Source of the DNA: Guptibacillus hwajinpoensis
GTDB taxonomy: Bacteria; Bacillota; Bacilli; Bacillales; Guptibacillaceae
Length of the DNA: 64,000 nt
NCBI RefSeq assembly: GCF_029277305.1
Contig: NZ_CP119526.1
Reading direction: 5' to 3' (one strand)
The notes under the pieces were generated by a model. It saw nothing but the letters and a program-made list of their open reading frames with translations, did no database searches and had not been told where the DNA came from. The position numbers were made by a program, and so were the translations under genes. Shown here one piece after another: positions 23,621-32,748 of this stretch; the first letter of the stretch is position 1, and each line of letters begins with the position of its first letter.

Positions 23621-24793
23621 TCATGATGAAGTGGAATAGTTTGGAGATTCTTCAGGACTACGGTGAATAGCAGTTGCGACAAACAATAACAGCAACATGC
23701 CACTAATCGCAAAGAAAATGCTGCCCTCAGTAAACCAATCAATGAACAAACCACCTAGATACGGTCCGAGTATACTACCAATTCCAAAGAAAATGCCAGC
23801 GAGAATGTTTCCTGTTGGTAATAAACTGTTCGGGAGAAGATCAGCTAAATAGGTAATACTCAACGAAAATAAAGAACCAACCATCATGCCTGCCAAAAAG
23901 AATAGGATAAATAGTGTTGTTACGGAAGTCGTAAAAATCGCTCCAGAAAAACACACCCATCCAATTAACATACTAATAAGCAGAACATTTTTACGGCCAA
24001 ATTTATCGCTCCATATTCCGAGAGGCATTTGGAAAAGGAGACTTCCGACTACAAATGCGGGTAAAAGTATGGAGACGGCTTTTACATCAAGTCCAGCTCT
24101 AAGAGCGTATACTGGAAAATTGCCATGAAGGGAAGCCTCAAGGAAGCCATAACCAAAGGAAGGGAGAAGGGCTACCCAACCGATTTTCAATACGTGCGAG
24201 TATTTTGAGAGTACGCGATCAGAACCTGATGTAAGTGGATCAGGAAATTCATTCGAAATCTTAATAAGCATGAACCAGGTGATTAAGGCAATACCTGATG
24301 CAATGACAAAAGGCAGGTATAACGAAATTTGAACTAGGATCGTTGAAAGTGGGCCAGCGGCAAATCCTAGACCAAATGCTGATCCGTATATCGCGATGTT
24401 ACGTCCGCGCTTTTCTTTAGAAGTAGTGGTTGTTATCCAAAGTTGTGTCGCAAAATGAAGTAGGTTATCTCCAATTCCCACAATAACCCTTAGAATAAAC
24501 CAGAACCAAAACGCTTGCCATATTGGAATAAGGATAACGGATATAGCGACAAGAAGGAGTCCAACGCTAATGGCGGGTTTGTATCCAAATTTACGAACTG
24601 GCTTTTCAATAAACGGAGAAGCAAATAGAATTCCGATATACAAGGCGGATGCGTTTAATCCGTTCATGCTTGATGATACACCAGCCTCTTCAAGTAGAAT
24701 GGAGAGTAAAGGTAAGAGCATACCTTGCGAATAGCCAGAAATGAAAACAATTGAAATTAGAATGAAGAAACGATAACGATTTGATCCAGACAT
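23621..24793 (-). CDS. yfkF: MFS transporter (YfkF-like)
   Basis: This protein of about 390 residues has twelve membrane segments, the MFS motif A variant GIWSDKFGRKNVLL in the central loop, and a related PVRKFGYKPAISVG after helix 2. It belongs to the drug/metabolite exporter type of the major facilitator superfamily. The position between yfkH and yfkD matches yfkF in B. subtilis, but the substrate is unknown. The ATG at 24793 is preceded by GGATGTGA; an upstream in-frame start has no ribosome site. Confidence 0.72.
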   Translation of the reverse strand: MSGSNRYRFFILISIVFISGYSQGMLLPLLSILLEEAGVSSSMNGLNASALYIGILFASPFIEKPVRKFGYKPAISVGLLLVAISVILIPIWQAFWFWFILRVIVGIGDNLLHFATQLWITTTTSKEKRGRNIAIYGSAFGLGFAAGPLSTILVQISLYLPFVIASGIALITWFMLIKISNEFPDPLTSGSDRVLSKYSHVLKIGWVALLPSFGYGFLEASLHGNFPVYALRAGLDVKAVSILLPAFVVGSLLFQMPLGIWSDKFGRKNVLLISMLIGWVCFSGAIFTTSVTTLFILFFLAGMMVGSLFSLSITYLADLLPNSLLPTGNILAGIFFGIGSILGPYLGGLFIDWFTEGSIFFAISGMLLLLFVATAIHRSPEESPNYSTSS

Positions 24794-24924
24794 TTGTTCA
24801 CATCCAAAAAAAGAAGTTGCAATCAGTGCCAATTATAATGGAAGGGCACAAAAAGAGCCACCGTTCGCATTTTTTTTAATCCTGTTCTAAAATAAATACA
24901 GCGCTATTAAAAGGAGTGAATCTA

Positions 24925-25314
24925 TTGGAATTTAACATGAAAAAAGAAGAAGTAGGATTTACAGCTGATTTTGGTTATGGAACGTTGCATATATCTGGTG
25001 ATGATCAGTATGGTTATCGTCCATACCAGCTTCTTGTCTCATCAATAGCTGTCTGCAGTGGAGGTGTGCTTCGCCAGATTCTTGATAAAAAGCGAATGAA
25101 GTACGAAGATATTAAAATAAATGCTGATGTAACTCGCAATGAAGAAGAAGCAAATCGTGTTGAGAAAATCCATCTTCATTTCACGTTAATTGGCGATTTG
25201 GACGAACAAAAGGTTGAAAGAGCACTAGAATTAACGAAAAAACATTGTTCGATGGCACAATCTGTCATAGGAAGTATTGAGCTTAAAGAAACGTTTGATA
25301 TTGTAGCTAAATAG
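24925..25314 (+). CDS. OsmC-family protein
   Basis: This 129-residue protein has the two conserved cysteines of OsmC/Ohr-like peroxidases, in SSIAVCSGGVLRQIL (about residue 45) and KKHCSMAQSV (about 108), in the usual alpha-beta order. OsmC proteins reduce organic hydroperoxides through these cysteines; this shorter subtype (YhfA-like) is less characterised. The TTG at 24925 lies 8 bases after GGAG. It is followed by a 40-bp perfect palindrome shared with the convergent stress gene. Confidence 0.78.
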   Translation: MEFNMKKEEVGFTADFGYGTLHISGDDQYGYRPYQLLVSSIAVCSGGVLRQILDKKRMKYEDIKINADVTRNEEEANRVEKIHLHFTLIGDLDEQKVERALELTKKHCSMAQSVIGSIELKETFDIVAK

Positions 25315-25316
25315 TG

Positions 25317-25356
25317 AAATAGAACAGGGACACCACGTGGTGTCCCTGTTCTATTT
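25317..25356. terminator. Bidirectional terminator, 40-bp perfect palindrome
   Basis: Twenty bases (AAATAGAACAGGGACACCAC) are followed directly by their exact complement. The element fills the whole gap between two convergent genes. Confidence 0.85.
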
Positions 25357-25785
25357 CTATAGCTCAAGCGTTTCTGGTGTATTCTCTCCTTCATTCATCA
25401 AGCGAATTGTATCAGGAGTAATCCTGAGTACAATGAAGTTTGGATCATCTGGAGAATCGAACCATCGCTTCATTTGGTCTCCCCATAATTTCTCTTTCGT
25501 TTCTTTGGAGTCATCGATTGTCACATGACCTTGAACTTCAACATAGCGGTCATGCCATCCTTCACCATCATAACCAAGAAGAACATGTACATTGTGATTT
25601 TGCTCAATATCTTCTACTTTATGTGTCTTCCTACTTGTAGGAGTCATTAACGTTAGCTCATCGTGAAAGAACGTCATAAATCTTGAGTGCGGTTTATTGT
25701 CTTTAATCGTGCTTAACGTTCCAACATAATGTGAATCGAAGATATTTAGTACTTTATTTTTGATTTCAGTTTGGGACATTGCCAT
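25357..25785 (-). CDS. Pyridoxamine 5'-phosphate oxidase-fold general stress protein
   Basis: This 142-residue protein has the split-barrel flavin-binding fold of the general stress 26 kDa (YdaG-like) family: YVGTLSTIKDNKPHSRFMTFFHDELTLMTPTSRKTHKVEDI followed by VHVLLGYDGEGWHDRYVEVQGHVTI. The cofactor is FMN or F420-like in relatives; activity is unknown. The ATG at 25785 lies 9 bases after AAAGGAG. Confidence 0.82.
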   Translation of the reverse strand: MAMSQTEIKNKVLNIFDSHYVGTLSTIKDNKPHSRFMTFFHDELTLMTPTSRKTHKVEDIEQNHNVHVLLGYDGEGWHDRYVEVQGHVTIDDSKETKEKLWGDQMKRWFDSPDDPNFIVLRITPDTIRLMNEGENTPETLEL

Positions 25786-25902
25786 TGATAATTGCTCCTT
25801 TCGAATTTAACTCTAATCTTAATCTTCCTTTATTTTCGAATTCTAAAACCAGATAATATGCCATTATTTACTATGAGCGATTAAAGCACATTCGTCTGTT
25901 TT

Positions 25903-25930
25903 TTGATTCAAAGCATTGGGTATACATAAT
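25903..25930 (+). promoter_or_regulatory. Probable sigma-A promoter of the MATE gene
   Basis: TTGATT (25903-25908) and CATAAT (25925-25930) are separated by 16 bases and lie 35 bases upstream of the start codon. Confidence 0.5.
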
Positions 25931-25964
25931 AGTGACTCTAATTCGGATTAAAGAAGGTTTTCAG

Positions 25965-27347
25965 ATGGATAAAAGCTATGATTTTACTCAAGGAAACATT
26001 GCAAAACAAATGATTTATTTTTCATTACCTATTTTTTTAACGAATTTACTTCAAACGTCTTACCAATTTATAGATAGTATCTGGGTAGGGAATTTGCTCG
26101 GAGCTAATGCTCTAGGTGCTATTTCGATCGCTGCGCCAGTTATTTTTACAGTTCTCTCATTCATTATTGGCGTCAATAGTGCAACACTAACGGTTTTGTC
26201 TCAAAGAAAGGGAGCTGGAGATGATCGAGGATTGATTGAATCGTTAAATGCATTTGTTGTTGCTTTAACTATTTTATCAATTGCTTTTGGAATCATCGGC
26301 TATATTTTCACAGATCCGATCCTTCGATTTCTCGGAACTCCTGAAGAAATTTTTGACAGTACGAAGGCCTATCTTCGCATTAATTTCTTAGGAATACTTT
26401 TTTTATTTGGATACAACTTCATTGGGACTGTGCTACGTGCACTTGGAGATAGCAAAACGCCAATTCGGTTTGTTCTTTTTGCGGTCTTATTGAATACAGT
26501 AATTGATCCGCTTTTCATTAGTTATTTCGATTGGGGTATTGAAGGTGCGGCATATGCAACGCTTCTTTCTCAAGGAGCAGCCTTTTTGTATGGTGTTATT
26601 TATTCTGTATGGAAGTCGAAGGTTCCGTTTACTATTCCTCATAAACCAGATATGAAAGAGCTTAAGCGGATTTCTAAGCTTGGAATCCCAGCTGGGTTAC
26701 AGATGATGACTGTATCTGCTGGTGTTACAGCGATAATGGGTATCGTCGCAAGTTTTGGGACTCAAGTTGTTGCGGGATTTGGAGCTGCTCAGCGACTTGA
26801 TCGTATTATTATGTTACCTGCATTCACATTAGGGGCTGCAGTTAACAGTATGGCTGGGCAAAATATTGGATCAAGAAAATGGGGACGAGTGTCCGATATA
26901 TCAAAAAACGGAATTATTCTTATTTTGACAGTATCCTTTACAATAAGTGCCATTATTTTTCTAAGTGCTGAATCCATGATTCGATTATTTATAGACGATC
27001 CGGAAACAATAGCTTTTGGAGAAAGCTACTTAAAAACCGTAGCTTTCTTCTATCCGTTTCTTGGCATTAACTTTGTTTTGAATGGGGTAGTAAAGGCAGC
27101 TGGTGCTATGGTTCAGGTGCTTATACTTAATATTATTTCTTTCTGGGTTCTTCGTGTCCCACTCACTTATTTCTTCTCTAGGTGGCTTGGAGCTGAAGGG
27201 ATTGCTTACGGTATAGGAGTTAGCTTTATCATCTCAAGTATTTTTGCCATTGCTTATTATCGCTTCGGGAAATGGCGTGACATTGAAATCTTTGATGAAA
27301 TAGATGAAGAGGTTGAAGAGGGAGTTCTTGAAGGAAAAAAAGCATAA
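25965..27347 (+). CDS. MATE-family multidrug efflux transporter
   Basis: This 460-residue protein has twelve membrane segments in two homologous halves. Conserved MATE stretches are SLPIFLTNLLQTSYQFIDSIWVG at the start, GTVLRALGDSKTPIRFVLFAV near residue 165, and the second-half equivalent GVVKAAGAMVQVLIL. Such antiporters export cationic drugs using sodium or proton gradients. AGAAGG lies before the ATG at 25965. Confidence 0.88.
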   Translation: MDKSYDFTQGNIAKQMIYFSLPIFLTNLLQTSYQFIDSIWVGNLLGANALGAISIAAPVIFTVLSFIIGVNSATLTVLSQRKGAGDDRGLIESLNAFVVALTILSIAFGIIGYIFTDPILRFLGTPEEIFDSTKAYLRINFLGILFLFGYNFIGTVLRALGDSKTPIRFVLFAVLLNTVIDPLFISYFDWGIEGAAYATLLSQGAAFLYGVIYSVWKSKVPFTIPHKPDMKELKRISKLGIPAGLQMMTVSAGVTAIMGIVASFGTQVVAGFGAAQRLDRIIMLPAFTLGAAVNSMAGQNIGSRKWGRVSDISKNGIILILTVSFTISAIIFLSAESMIRLFIDDPETIAFGESYLKTVAFFYPFLGINFVLNGVVKAAGAMVQVLILNIISFWVLRVPLTYFFSRWLGAEGIAYGIGVSFIISSIFAIAYYRFGKWRDIEIFDEIDEEVEEGVLEGKKA

Positions 27348-27430
27348 AAAAACCTCGTCTCATAGCGCATCGCTAAGTTACAATAAGTAATGGATATTAG
27401 CTAGCTATCGAGAGGATGCGTTAAGTAAAT

Positions 27431-28018
27431 ATGAAACGATTTTTATTCTATGTGATAGGACTTTTTATATTAACAGCAGGCGTAACATTAACGATAAAAT
27501 CAGACATTGGTGCAGGAGCATGGGATGCTCTCAATGTTGGTTTGTCTAATACATTTGGATTGACGGTAGGAAGCTGGGTAATAATTGTCGGGATCATCTT
27601 GATAATTATAAATGCTTTCCTTATGAAGGCATGGCCAGACTTCCTTGCTCTTATTACTATTGTTGTGACAGGGGCGTTCATCGACTTCTGGCTCATCACT
27701 GTTTTTGAGAATTGGCAAATTCAAGATGTATTTGTGGCTTATGCCGTTTTTGTAGCTGGAGTGATTTTAATTGCTCTAGGAATTTCCATCTATCTTCAAG
27801 CCAAATTTGCAGTTATTCCAATTGATGGCTTAATGCTTGCTATTCATAGTAAAACGGGATTGAGCATTCGTACCTCTAAGACGGTTGGTGAACTCCTTGC
27901 CCTTCTGGCAGCAGTGCTATTTAGTGGTCCTATTGGAGTAGGGACGATTATTATTACATTCGGAATCGGTCCATTAGTGCAATTTTTCTATCCAACTTTT
28001 GAAAAAATGAACGCTTAG
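27431..28018 (+). CDS. YczE/YyaS-family membrane protein
   Basis: This 195-residue protein has five membrane segments and the family pattern GVTLTIKSDIGAGAWDALNVGLS near the N-terminus and AVIPIDGLMLAIHSKTGLSIRTSKTVGEL near residue 125. Function is unknown; YczE of B. subtilis influences surfactin and bacillaene production. The ribosome site (GAGAGGA) is distant from the ATG, so the start is less certain. Confidence 0.75.
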   Translation: MKRFLFYVIGLFILTAGVTLTIKSDIGAGAWDALNVGLSNTFGLTVGSWVIIVGIILIIINAFLMKAWPDFLALITIVVTGAFIDFWLITVFENWQIQDVFVAYAVFVAGVILIALGISIYLQAKFAVIPIDGLMLAIHSKTGLSIRTSKTVGELLALLAAVLFSGPIGVGTIIITFGIGPLVQFFYPTFEKMNA

Positions 28019-28033
28019 GCGTTTATTTTTTTT
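28010..28033 (+). terminator. Terminator overlapping the end of the YczE-like gene
   Basis: AACGC-TTAG-GCGTT forms a short hairpin that includes the stop codon and is followed by TTATTTTTTTT. Confidence 0.55.
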
Positions 28034-28174
28034 GGACAAAAATAAAGGATTGCTTTTTCCTACCTGCGATTTAACGTTAAATAATTTCTTGGATAAAAGA
28101 AAGGATTCTAGAAAAAAATACTGGTAAGAGTCAGATGTATGCTGTTGAACAGATGCATTGAAAGGAGAATTTAA

Positions 28175-28969
28175 ATGAAGAAAATCGCTTTTATGATTAT
28201 CCTTCTCACGCTTCTCTTGCCAGTCCAAACGATGGCGGAAGGAGGAAAGAAGGAAGGTAAACAACAGTCTCTGCAAGTCCCAAATTCAACTGTAAATATT
28301 TCTAAAGAGAACACATACCCAAATCCAGCACAGGATCAGCCTACATTACAACCAAGTGAATTAACAAGAGAACTAACAGGATCTGCAAAAATTCAAATCG
28401 ATAATCCAGAGCTAATTCAGATTTTAAATGACTCTTCTATATCCCCGTCTAAAGTTGCAATTGGCTACCGTGCTAGTATTTATTTAGGAAAATGGGCTTT
28501 AAATTATGAGTCCCAAGAAACAAATGTGAATTGGCAATATAAGCAAGCAAACGTTAATAAAGTGGACAATAGAGGAGGAACTGCTCCTGTTCAGATGACA
28601 TATCGTCAGGAAGCAGAAAAGAAAGTAACGGGTGGATTGACTGCATCCATCCCCGATAGTGAAGATGTTAAGAAAATGATGATGATGAAGGCTTCTGAGA
28701 AAACAAAACTTTCGCTTTCTTTCCAGACAATGATTGGGAAAGATACAAAGAAAGGTAACGTTTATAATGTAGGAGCTAAAAATTACGGAGTGTTAACAAG
28801 TTATGTACCAGCTGTTAACGAAAAAGGAAAGGTAACATATGGAGAAGTATACCTTGTCTTGAAAGGTAGTAAGAAAAAAATTGAAGTGCGTAACGTAACT
28901 CAACAGGGGATTGGCGCTTGGATTCCAGTTCAAGATTACTTAAGCTTTGAGTTTAATACGCGCCAATAA
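28175..28969 (+). CDS. yfkD: YfkD-family secreted protein
   Basis: This 264-residue protein has a Sec signal peptide (MKKIAFMIILLTLLLPVQTMAEG) and then a soluble domain with IGYRASIYLGKWALNYESQETNVNWQYK near residue 100. Length and sequence fit B. subtilis YfkD (264 residues), whose function is unknown. AAAGGAG precedes the ATG. Neighbouring pdaA and yfjP keep the B. subtilis order. Confidence 0.85.
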   Translation: MKKIAFMIILLTLLLPVQTMAEGGKKEGKQQSLQVPNSTVNISKENTYPNPAQDQPTLQPSELTRELTGSAKIQIDNPELIQILNDSSISPSKVAIGYRASIYLGKWALNYESQETNVNWQYKQANVNKVDNRGGTAPVQMTYRQEAEKKVTGGLTASIPDSEDVKKMMMMKASEKTKLSLSFQTMIGKDTKKGNVYNVGAKNYGVLTSYVPAVNEKGKVTYGEVYLVLKGSKKKIEVRNVTQQGIGAWIPVQDYLSFEFNTRQ

Positions 28970-28992
28970 CCAGCAGAAATGCTGGTTTTTTT
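28968..28992 (+). terminator. Terminator of yfkD
   Basis: CCAGCA-GAAA-TGCTGG is followed by seven T residues directly after the stop codon. Confidence 0.8.
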
Positions 28993-29099
28993 ATAAGTGA
29001 GATAGAACAACTAAGTATTGATAAATTTTTAATTCTTAAGAAATAGTACCTGCAGGAACAATCGCACACTAAAGAATACTAAATGAAGGAGGTCTGAAA

Positions 29100-29888
29100 A
29101 TGAGAGTGATTGCAGTTGTTTTAGCACTAGTAGTGGGTTTCACTCCAATTACAGCGGCGGCTGTAAGCAATGAAGCCCATGATTGGTACTTCAAACGAAG
29201 TAAAAACCATGCCCCAGCTACTACCGAACCAGAGTTTGAACAATTACTTAAACCTTATAACGGTTACTTTATTGGAAACACAGACCAAAAAGAACTGTAT
29301 GTTACTTTTGATAATGGCTATGAGAACGGATATACTGCAGGAATTTTAGACGTTCTAAAAAAAGAGAAGGTACCGGCAGCATTTTTTGTTACAGGTTATT
29401 ATTTAACAGACCAAGCAGATCTTGTGAAAAGAATGGTGAAGGAAGGCCATATTGTAGGGAATCATTCCTGGCATCATCCAGACATGACCACTATTTCTGA
29501 TGACAGGATCAGAGAAGAATTAAGTAAGGTGAAAGAGGAGTATACTCGCATAACTGGAGATAAAACGATGCAGTATTTAAGGCCACCAAGAGGTGTTTTT
29601 AGCGAAAGATCCCTTGCGATCTCGCATGAAGAAGGCTATCGAAATATTTTCTGGTCACTTGCCTATAAGGATTGGGAGAGAGACAAGCAAAGGGGAAGTC
29701 AATATGCGTATGATTCAATTATGAAACAGGTACATCCAGGTGCGATTATGCTTCTCCATACTGTTTCTAAAGACAATGCTGAAGCACTTGAACGAGTTAT
29801 ACAGGACTTAAAGAAGGAAGGATATACTTTCAAAAGTCTTGATGATCTAGTCCTGAAACGGACTCTCCCTGAACCTCTAGCTCCATAA
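29100..29888 (+). CDS. pdaA: PdaA, N-acetylmuramate deacetylase for spore cortex muramic lactam
   Basis: This 262-residue secreted enzyme has a signal peptide (to about residue 22) and a NodB polysaccharide deacetylase domain. It has the metal Asp in VTFDNGYENG (the second Asp of the usual TFDDG is Asn, as in PdaA), the zinc-binding GNHSWHHPDM, the RPPRGVFSER motif, and LLHTVSKDNAEAL at the end. PdaA deacetylates muramic acid residues so that muramic-delta-lactam can form in the spore cortex, which is needed for germination. GGAGGT precedes the ATG. Its presence confirms a spore former. Confidence 0.92.
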   Translation: MRVIAVVLALVVGFTPITAAAVSNEAHDWYFKRSKNHAPATTEPEFEQLLKPYNGYFIGNTDQKELYVTFDNGYENGYTAGILDVLKKEKVPAAFFVTGYYLTDQADLVKRMVKEGHIVGNHSWHHPDMTTISDDRIREELSKVKEEYTRITGDKTMQYLRPPRGVFSERSLAISHEEGYRNIFWSLAYKDWERDKQRGSQYAYDSIMKQVHPGAIMLLHTVSKDNAEALERVIQDLKKEGYTFKSLDDLVLKRTLPEPLAP

Positions 29889-29925
29889 GAAAAGGACTGC
29901 CAGATCTGGCAGTCCTTTTCTTGTG
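29887..29925 (+). terminator. Terminator of pdaA
   Basis: A perfect 36-bp palindrome (18-base arms starting AAGAAAAGGACTGCCAGA) begins in the stop codon. Confidence 0.85.
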
Positions 29926-29939
29926 TATTGAATTATTCT

Positions 29940-30347
29940 GGTTACTTCCAGTGCCTGGCGGGTCTAAACGTCCACTTCCGCTTTTCGTGATCCAGCTACG
30001 ACTCGCAGAAACTGCGATATTTCACTCTTTCACTTGAACACAAAGATCGTGTTCCAGTTCAAGAGTTCCAATATCTCCGTTTCTGAACGCTCGTCTCCGC
30101 TTTTCGTGATCCAGCTGCAGTGGCCAGGTCCTCGAGTCGCTTCACCTTTCAACCCGAACACAAAGAACGTGTTCGATTTGAAAGGCTCCAGCGCTTTTCG
30201 GACCTAAACGGCCACTTCCGCTTTTCTGTCTAGCTGCAGCCTCCAGACACTCGGTCACTTCACCCTATAACTCGAACACAAAGAACGTGTTCAATTTGGT
30301 TGCTTCCAGTGCCTGTCGGGTCTAAGCGGCCACTTCCGCTTTTCTTG
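29940..30347. repeat. Tandem array of a ~120-bp hairpin-forming repeat
   Basis: Three diverged units begin at 29978, 30097 and 30218, each with CCGCTTTTC. They are flanked by a partial unit on the left and a unit start on the right. Every unit carries GAACACAAAGAACGTGTTC or a close variant that can fold into a hairpin, and later CCAGTGCC or CCAGCGC, then CGGCCACTT. The roughly 500-base gap holds nothing else that I can support. Confidence 0.75.
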
Positions 30348-30388
30348 ATTATTTGCGATAATAAGGACTAAATGATGGGGGCGGTATT

Positions 30389-31258
30389 GTGTGGTCTGAA
30401 ATGATATATCCAGAGGCGCCTTATGATGTTGAGAGGTTATTCGGACGGGTAAGTATGGATCCGCTTCAATATATAGAATTTGAGAATAGGTTATTGAAAG
30501 TGCCTTTGGTGTTAAATCAAGGTGAAGCTGTTGTGTCCGTTCAATCGCAAGGAACGAAGGAACGTCCGGCTTTCGAGGTTAGAGGAGAGGAAATTAGCAC
30601 AAAAGATGAGGTTATTAGTCGAATACGTGCTATGTATGATTTCGATATGAAGCCAAGAGACATTTTAGGAACGTTAGATTCCACTACTATCGGGGAGCTT
30701 GTTGAACAATATGCTGGGATGCCAATAATCTGTGAACCAAGCACTTATTGTACGTTATTAAAGAATATTGTCCATCAGCAGTTAAATATGAAATTCGCTT
30801 ATACACTCACGTATCGATTTGTGACTCGTTATGGAAGAGAGAAGGACGGTGTTTGGTTCTATCCAGATGCTGAAGTAGTTAGTAATCTAACTGTGGAAGA
30901 ATTAAGGGAACTGCAATTTAGTAATCGAAAAGCAGAGTACGTTATTGGCGTTGCTCGAAGAATGGTTAATGGTGAATTGAATATGGACGAGCTGACTGAG
31001 CTTTCAAATGAAGATGCGTATAAGAAGCTCCTTCCAATTAGAGGAGTCGGTCCCTGGACTGTTGAGTGCGTTCTTCTGTTTGGACTAGGAAGAAAAGATA
31101 TACTACCCGCAGGGGATGTGGGAATTCAGAATGCCATTAAAAAATGGTTTAACCTTACCTCCAAGCCGACTAAAGAAGAACTTTACGCTTATCATGAGAA
31201 GTGGTCACCGTATTCAAGCTATGTCTCCATGTATTTGTGGGAGAGTTTAAGCGAGTAG
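30389..31258 (+). CDS. yfjP: AlkA-type DNA-3-methyladenine glycosylase (YfjP)
   Basis: This 289-residue enzyme of the helix-hairpin-helix/GPD superfamily has KNIVHQQLNMKFAYTL near residue 130, the hairpin LLPIRGVGPWTVECVLLF near 215 and the catalytic Asp in ILPAGDVGIQ near 240. It excises alkylated purines in base excision repair. The GTG start follows GGGGGCGG; the next ATG is four codons in. rlmCD follows after 18 bases, the same pairing as yfjP-yfjO in B. subtilis. Confidence 0.88.
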   Translation: MWSEMIYPEAPYDVERLFGRVSMDPLQYIEFENRLLKVPLVLNQGEAVVSVQSQGTKERPAFEVRGEEISTKDEVISRIRAMYDFDMKPRDILGTLDSTTIGELVEQYAGMPIICEPSTYCTLLKNIVHQQLNMKFAYTLTYRFVTRYGREKDGVWFYPDAEVVSNLTVEELRELQFSNRKAEYVIGVARRMVNGELNMDELTELSNEDAYKKLLPIRGVGPWTVECVLLFGLGRKDILPAGDVGIQNAIKKWFNLTSKPTKEELYAYHEKWSPYSSYVSMYLWESLSE

Positions 31259-31276
31259 TTAGAAGGAGAGATAATA

Positions 31277-32677
31277 TTGAATAAAAAAGAAGTGAAAGGA
31301 TCGGGGTTAGTTATGGGCCAAACGATCCCTCTTACAATAAAAAGACTAGGAATAAATGGTGAAGGTGTTGGTTTCTTTAAGCGTACGGTTGTCTTTGTTC
31401 CTGGTGCTCTACCAGGTGAAGAAGTTACTGCAGAAGTTACAACGGTCTTTCCAAATCGAGCTGAAGCGAAAGTCAAACGATTGCGAAAAAAATCTACTGA
31501 TCGAATTACACCACCATGCCCTGTCTATGAAGAGTGTGGGGGCTGTCAGTTGCAGCATCTAAGTTATAATGGCCAGCTAAGAGAAAAACGGGACATTGTG
31601 GTTCAGTCATTTGAGCGACATGCCAAGTTGGGTGAGAAAGATATAGCAATAAAGCCTGTCATTGGAATGGAAGACCCATGGAATTATCGAAACAAAAGTC
31701 AACTTCAGGTTAGGAAACAAAAAGGAAAAGTAATTGCTGGTTTGTACGGCACAGGTTCACATGAATTAGTTGAACTAACCAATTGCCTTGTTCAACATCC
31801 AGAAACAAATCGCGTAACTCGCCAGGTTGTAAACATATTAGAAGACTTGAATATTTCAATTTATAACGAAAAGAAACATAAGGGACTTATTCGGACAATT
31901 GTAACGAGAGTTGGTTTTGAAACAGGTCAAATTCAACTTGTTCTTGTTACCTCAGAACAAAATATCCCACGTAAAGAATTGCTTATTAAGGAAATTAAAA
32001 AGCGCCTTCCGGAAGTGAAATCAGTGATTCAAAATGTGAATGGTAAACGTACGTCAATCATTTTCGGTGAGAAAACACTAGTCATGAATGGGGAAGAAGT
32101 GATTCAAGAGTCACTAGGCGATTTGCATTTTGAATTATCGGCTCGTGCCTTTTTCCAATTGAACCCTATTCAAACAGTTAAATTGTATGATGAAGTTAAA
32201 AAGGCTGCTGAGCTTACTGGTAAGGAAAACATCATCGACGCTTACTGTGGAGTAGGAACAATTGGACTATGGCTTGCTAATCAGGCTAAAGAAGTCAGGG
32301 GTATGGATGTTATAAAAGAATCAATTGCTGATGCTAGAAAAAATGCAAAAAAGCATGGTTACCATTCTTCAATGAAATATGAAGTGGGTAAAGCAGAAGA
32401 TTTGGTTCCTAGCTGGGTTAAAGAAGGCTTTAAACCAGATGTTATCGTCGTTGATCCTCCTCGAACAGGATGTGATGATAAATTGTTATCCACAATGGTC
32501 AAAGCAAAACCAGATCGTATTGTTTATGTATCATGTAATCCATCCACACTTGCAAAAGATGCGGCATTCCTAATGAAAAAAGGATTTGAAATAAAAGAAT
32601 TACAGCCTGTTGATATGTTTCCACAAACAGCTCATATTGAAGTCGTTGCAGTATTCAAAAAAAGAAAGAATGGATAG
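31277..32677 (+). CDS. rlmCD: RlmCD-type 23S rRNA (uracil-C5)-methyltransferase
   Basis: This 466-residue enzyme has an N-terminal TRAM domain (LTIKRLGINGEGVGFFKRT), an iron-sulfur cluster signature CPVYEECGGCQLQH, SAM-binding NIIDAYCGVGTIGLWLA, DPPRTGCDDKLL, and the catalytic Cys in VYVSCNPSTLAKD. B. subtilis RlmCD (YfjO) methylates two uridines of 23S rRNA. The TTG start is 6 bases after AAGGAGAG. It is co-transcribed with yfjP by proximity. Confidence 0.9.
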   Translation: MNKKEVKGSGLVMGQTIPLTIKRLGINGEGVGFFKRTVVFVPGALPGEEVTAEVTTVFPNRAEAKVKRLRKKSTDRITPPCPVYEECGGCQLQHLSYNGQLREKRDIVVQSFERHAKLGEKDIAIKPVIGMEDPWNYRNKSQLQVRKQKGKVIAGLYGTGSHELVELTNCLVQHPETNRVTRQVVNILEDLNISIYNEKKHKGLIRTIVTRVGFETGQIQLVLVTSEQNIPRKELLIKEIKKRLPEVKSVIQNVNGKRTSIIFGEKTLVMNGEEVIQESLGDLHFELSARAFFQLNPIQTVKLYDEVKKAAELTGKENIIDAYCGVGTIGLWLANQAKEVRGMDVIKESIADARKNAKKHGYHSSMKYEVGKAEDLVPSWVKEGFKPDVIVVDPPRTGCDDKLLSTMVKAKPDRIVYVSCNPSTLAKDAAFLMKKGFEIKELQPVDMFPQTAHIEVVAVFKKRKNG

Positions 32678-32748
32678 TAGAACTAAATTTGCAGAAAAGT
32701 AACATTAATCCTAACGTTTTGACTGTTTACTCTGTAGAGTCATTAACA

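Noticed and set aside
29940..30347. CRISPR array between pdaA and yfjP
   Set aside because: The repeating units are about 120 bp, diverged, and without the short identical repeats and unique spacers of a CRISPR; no cas gene is present.
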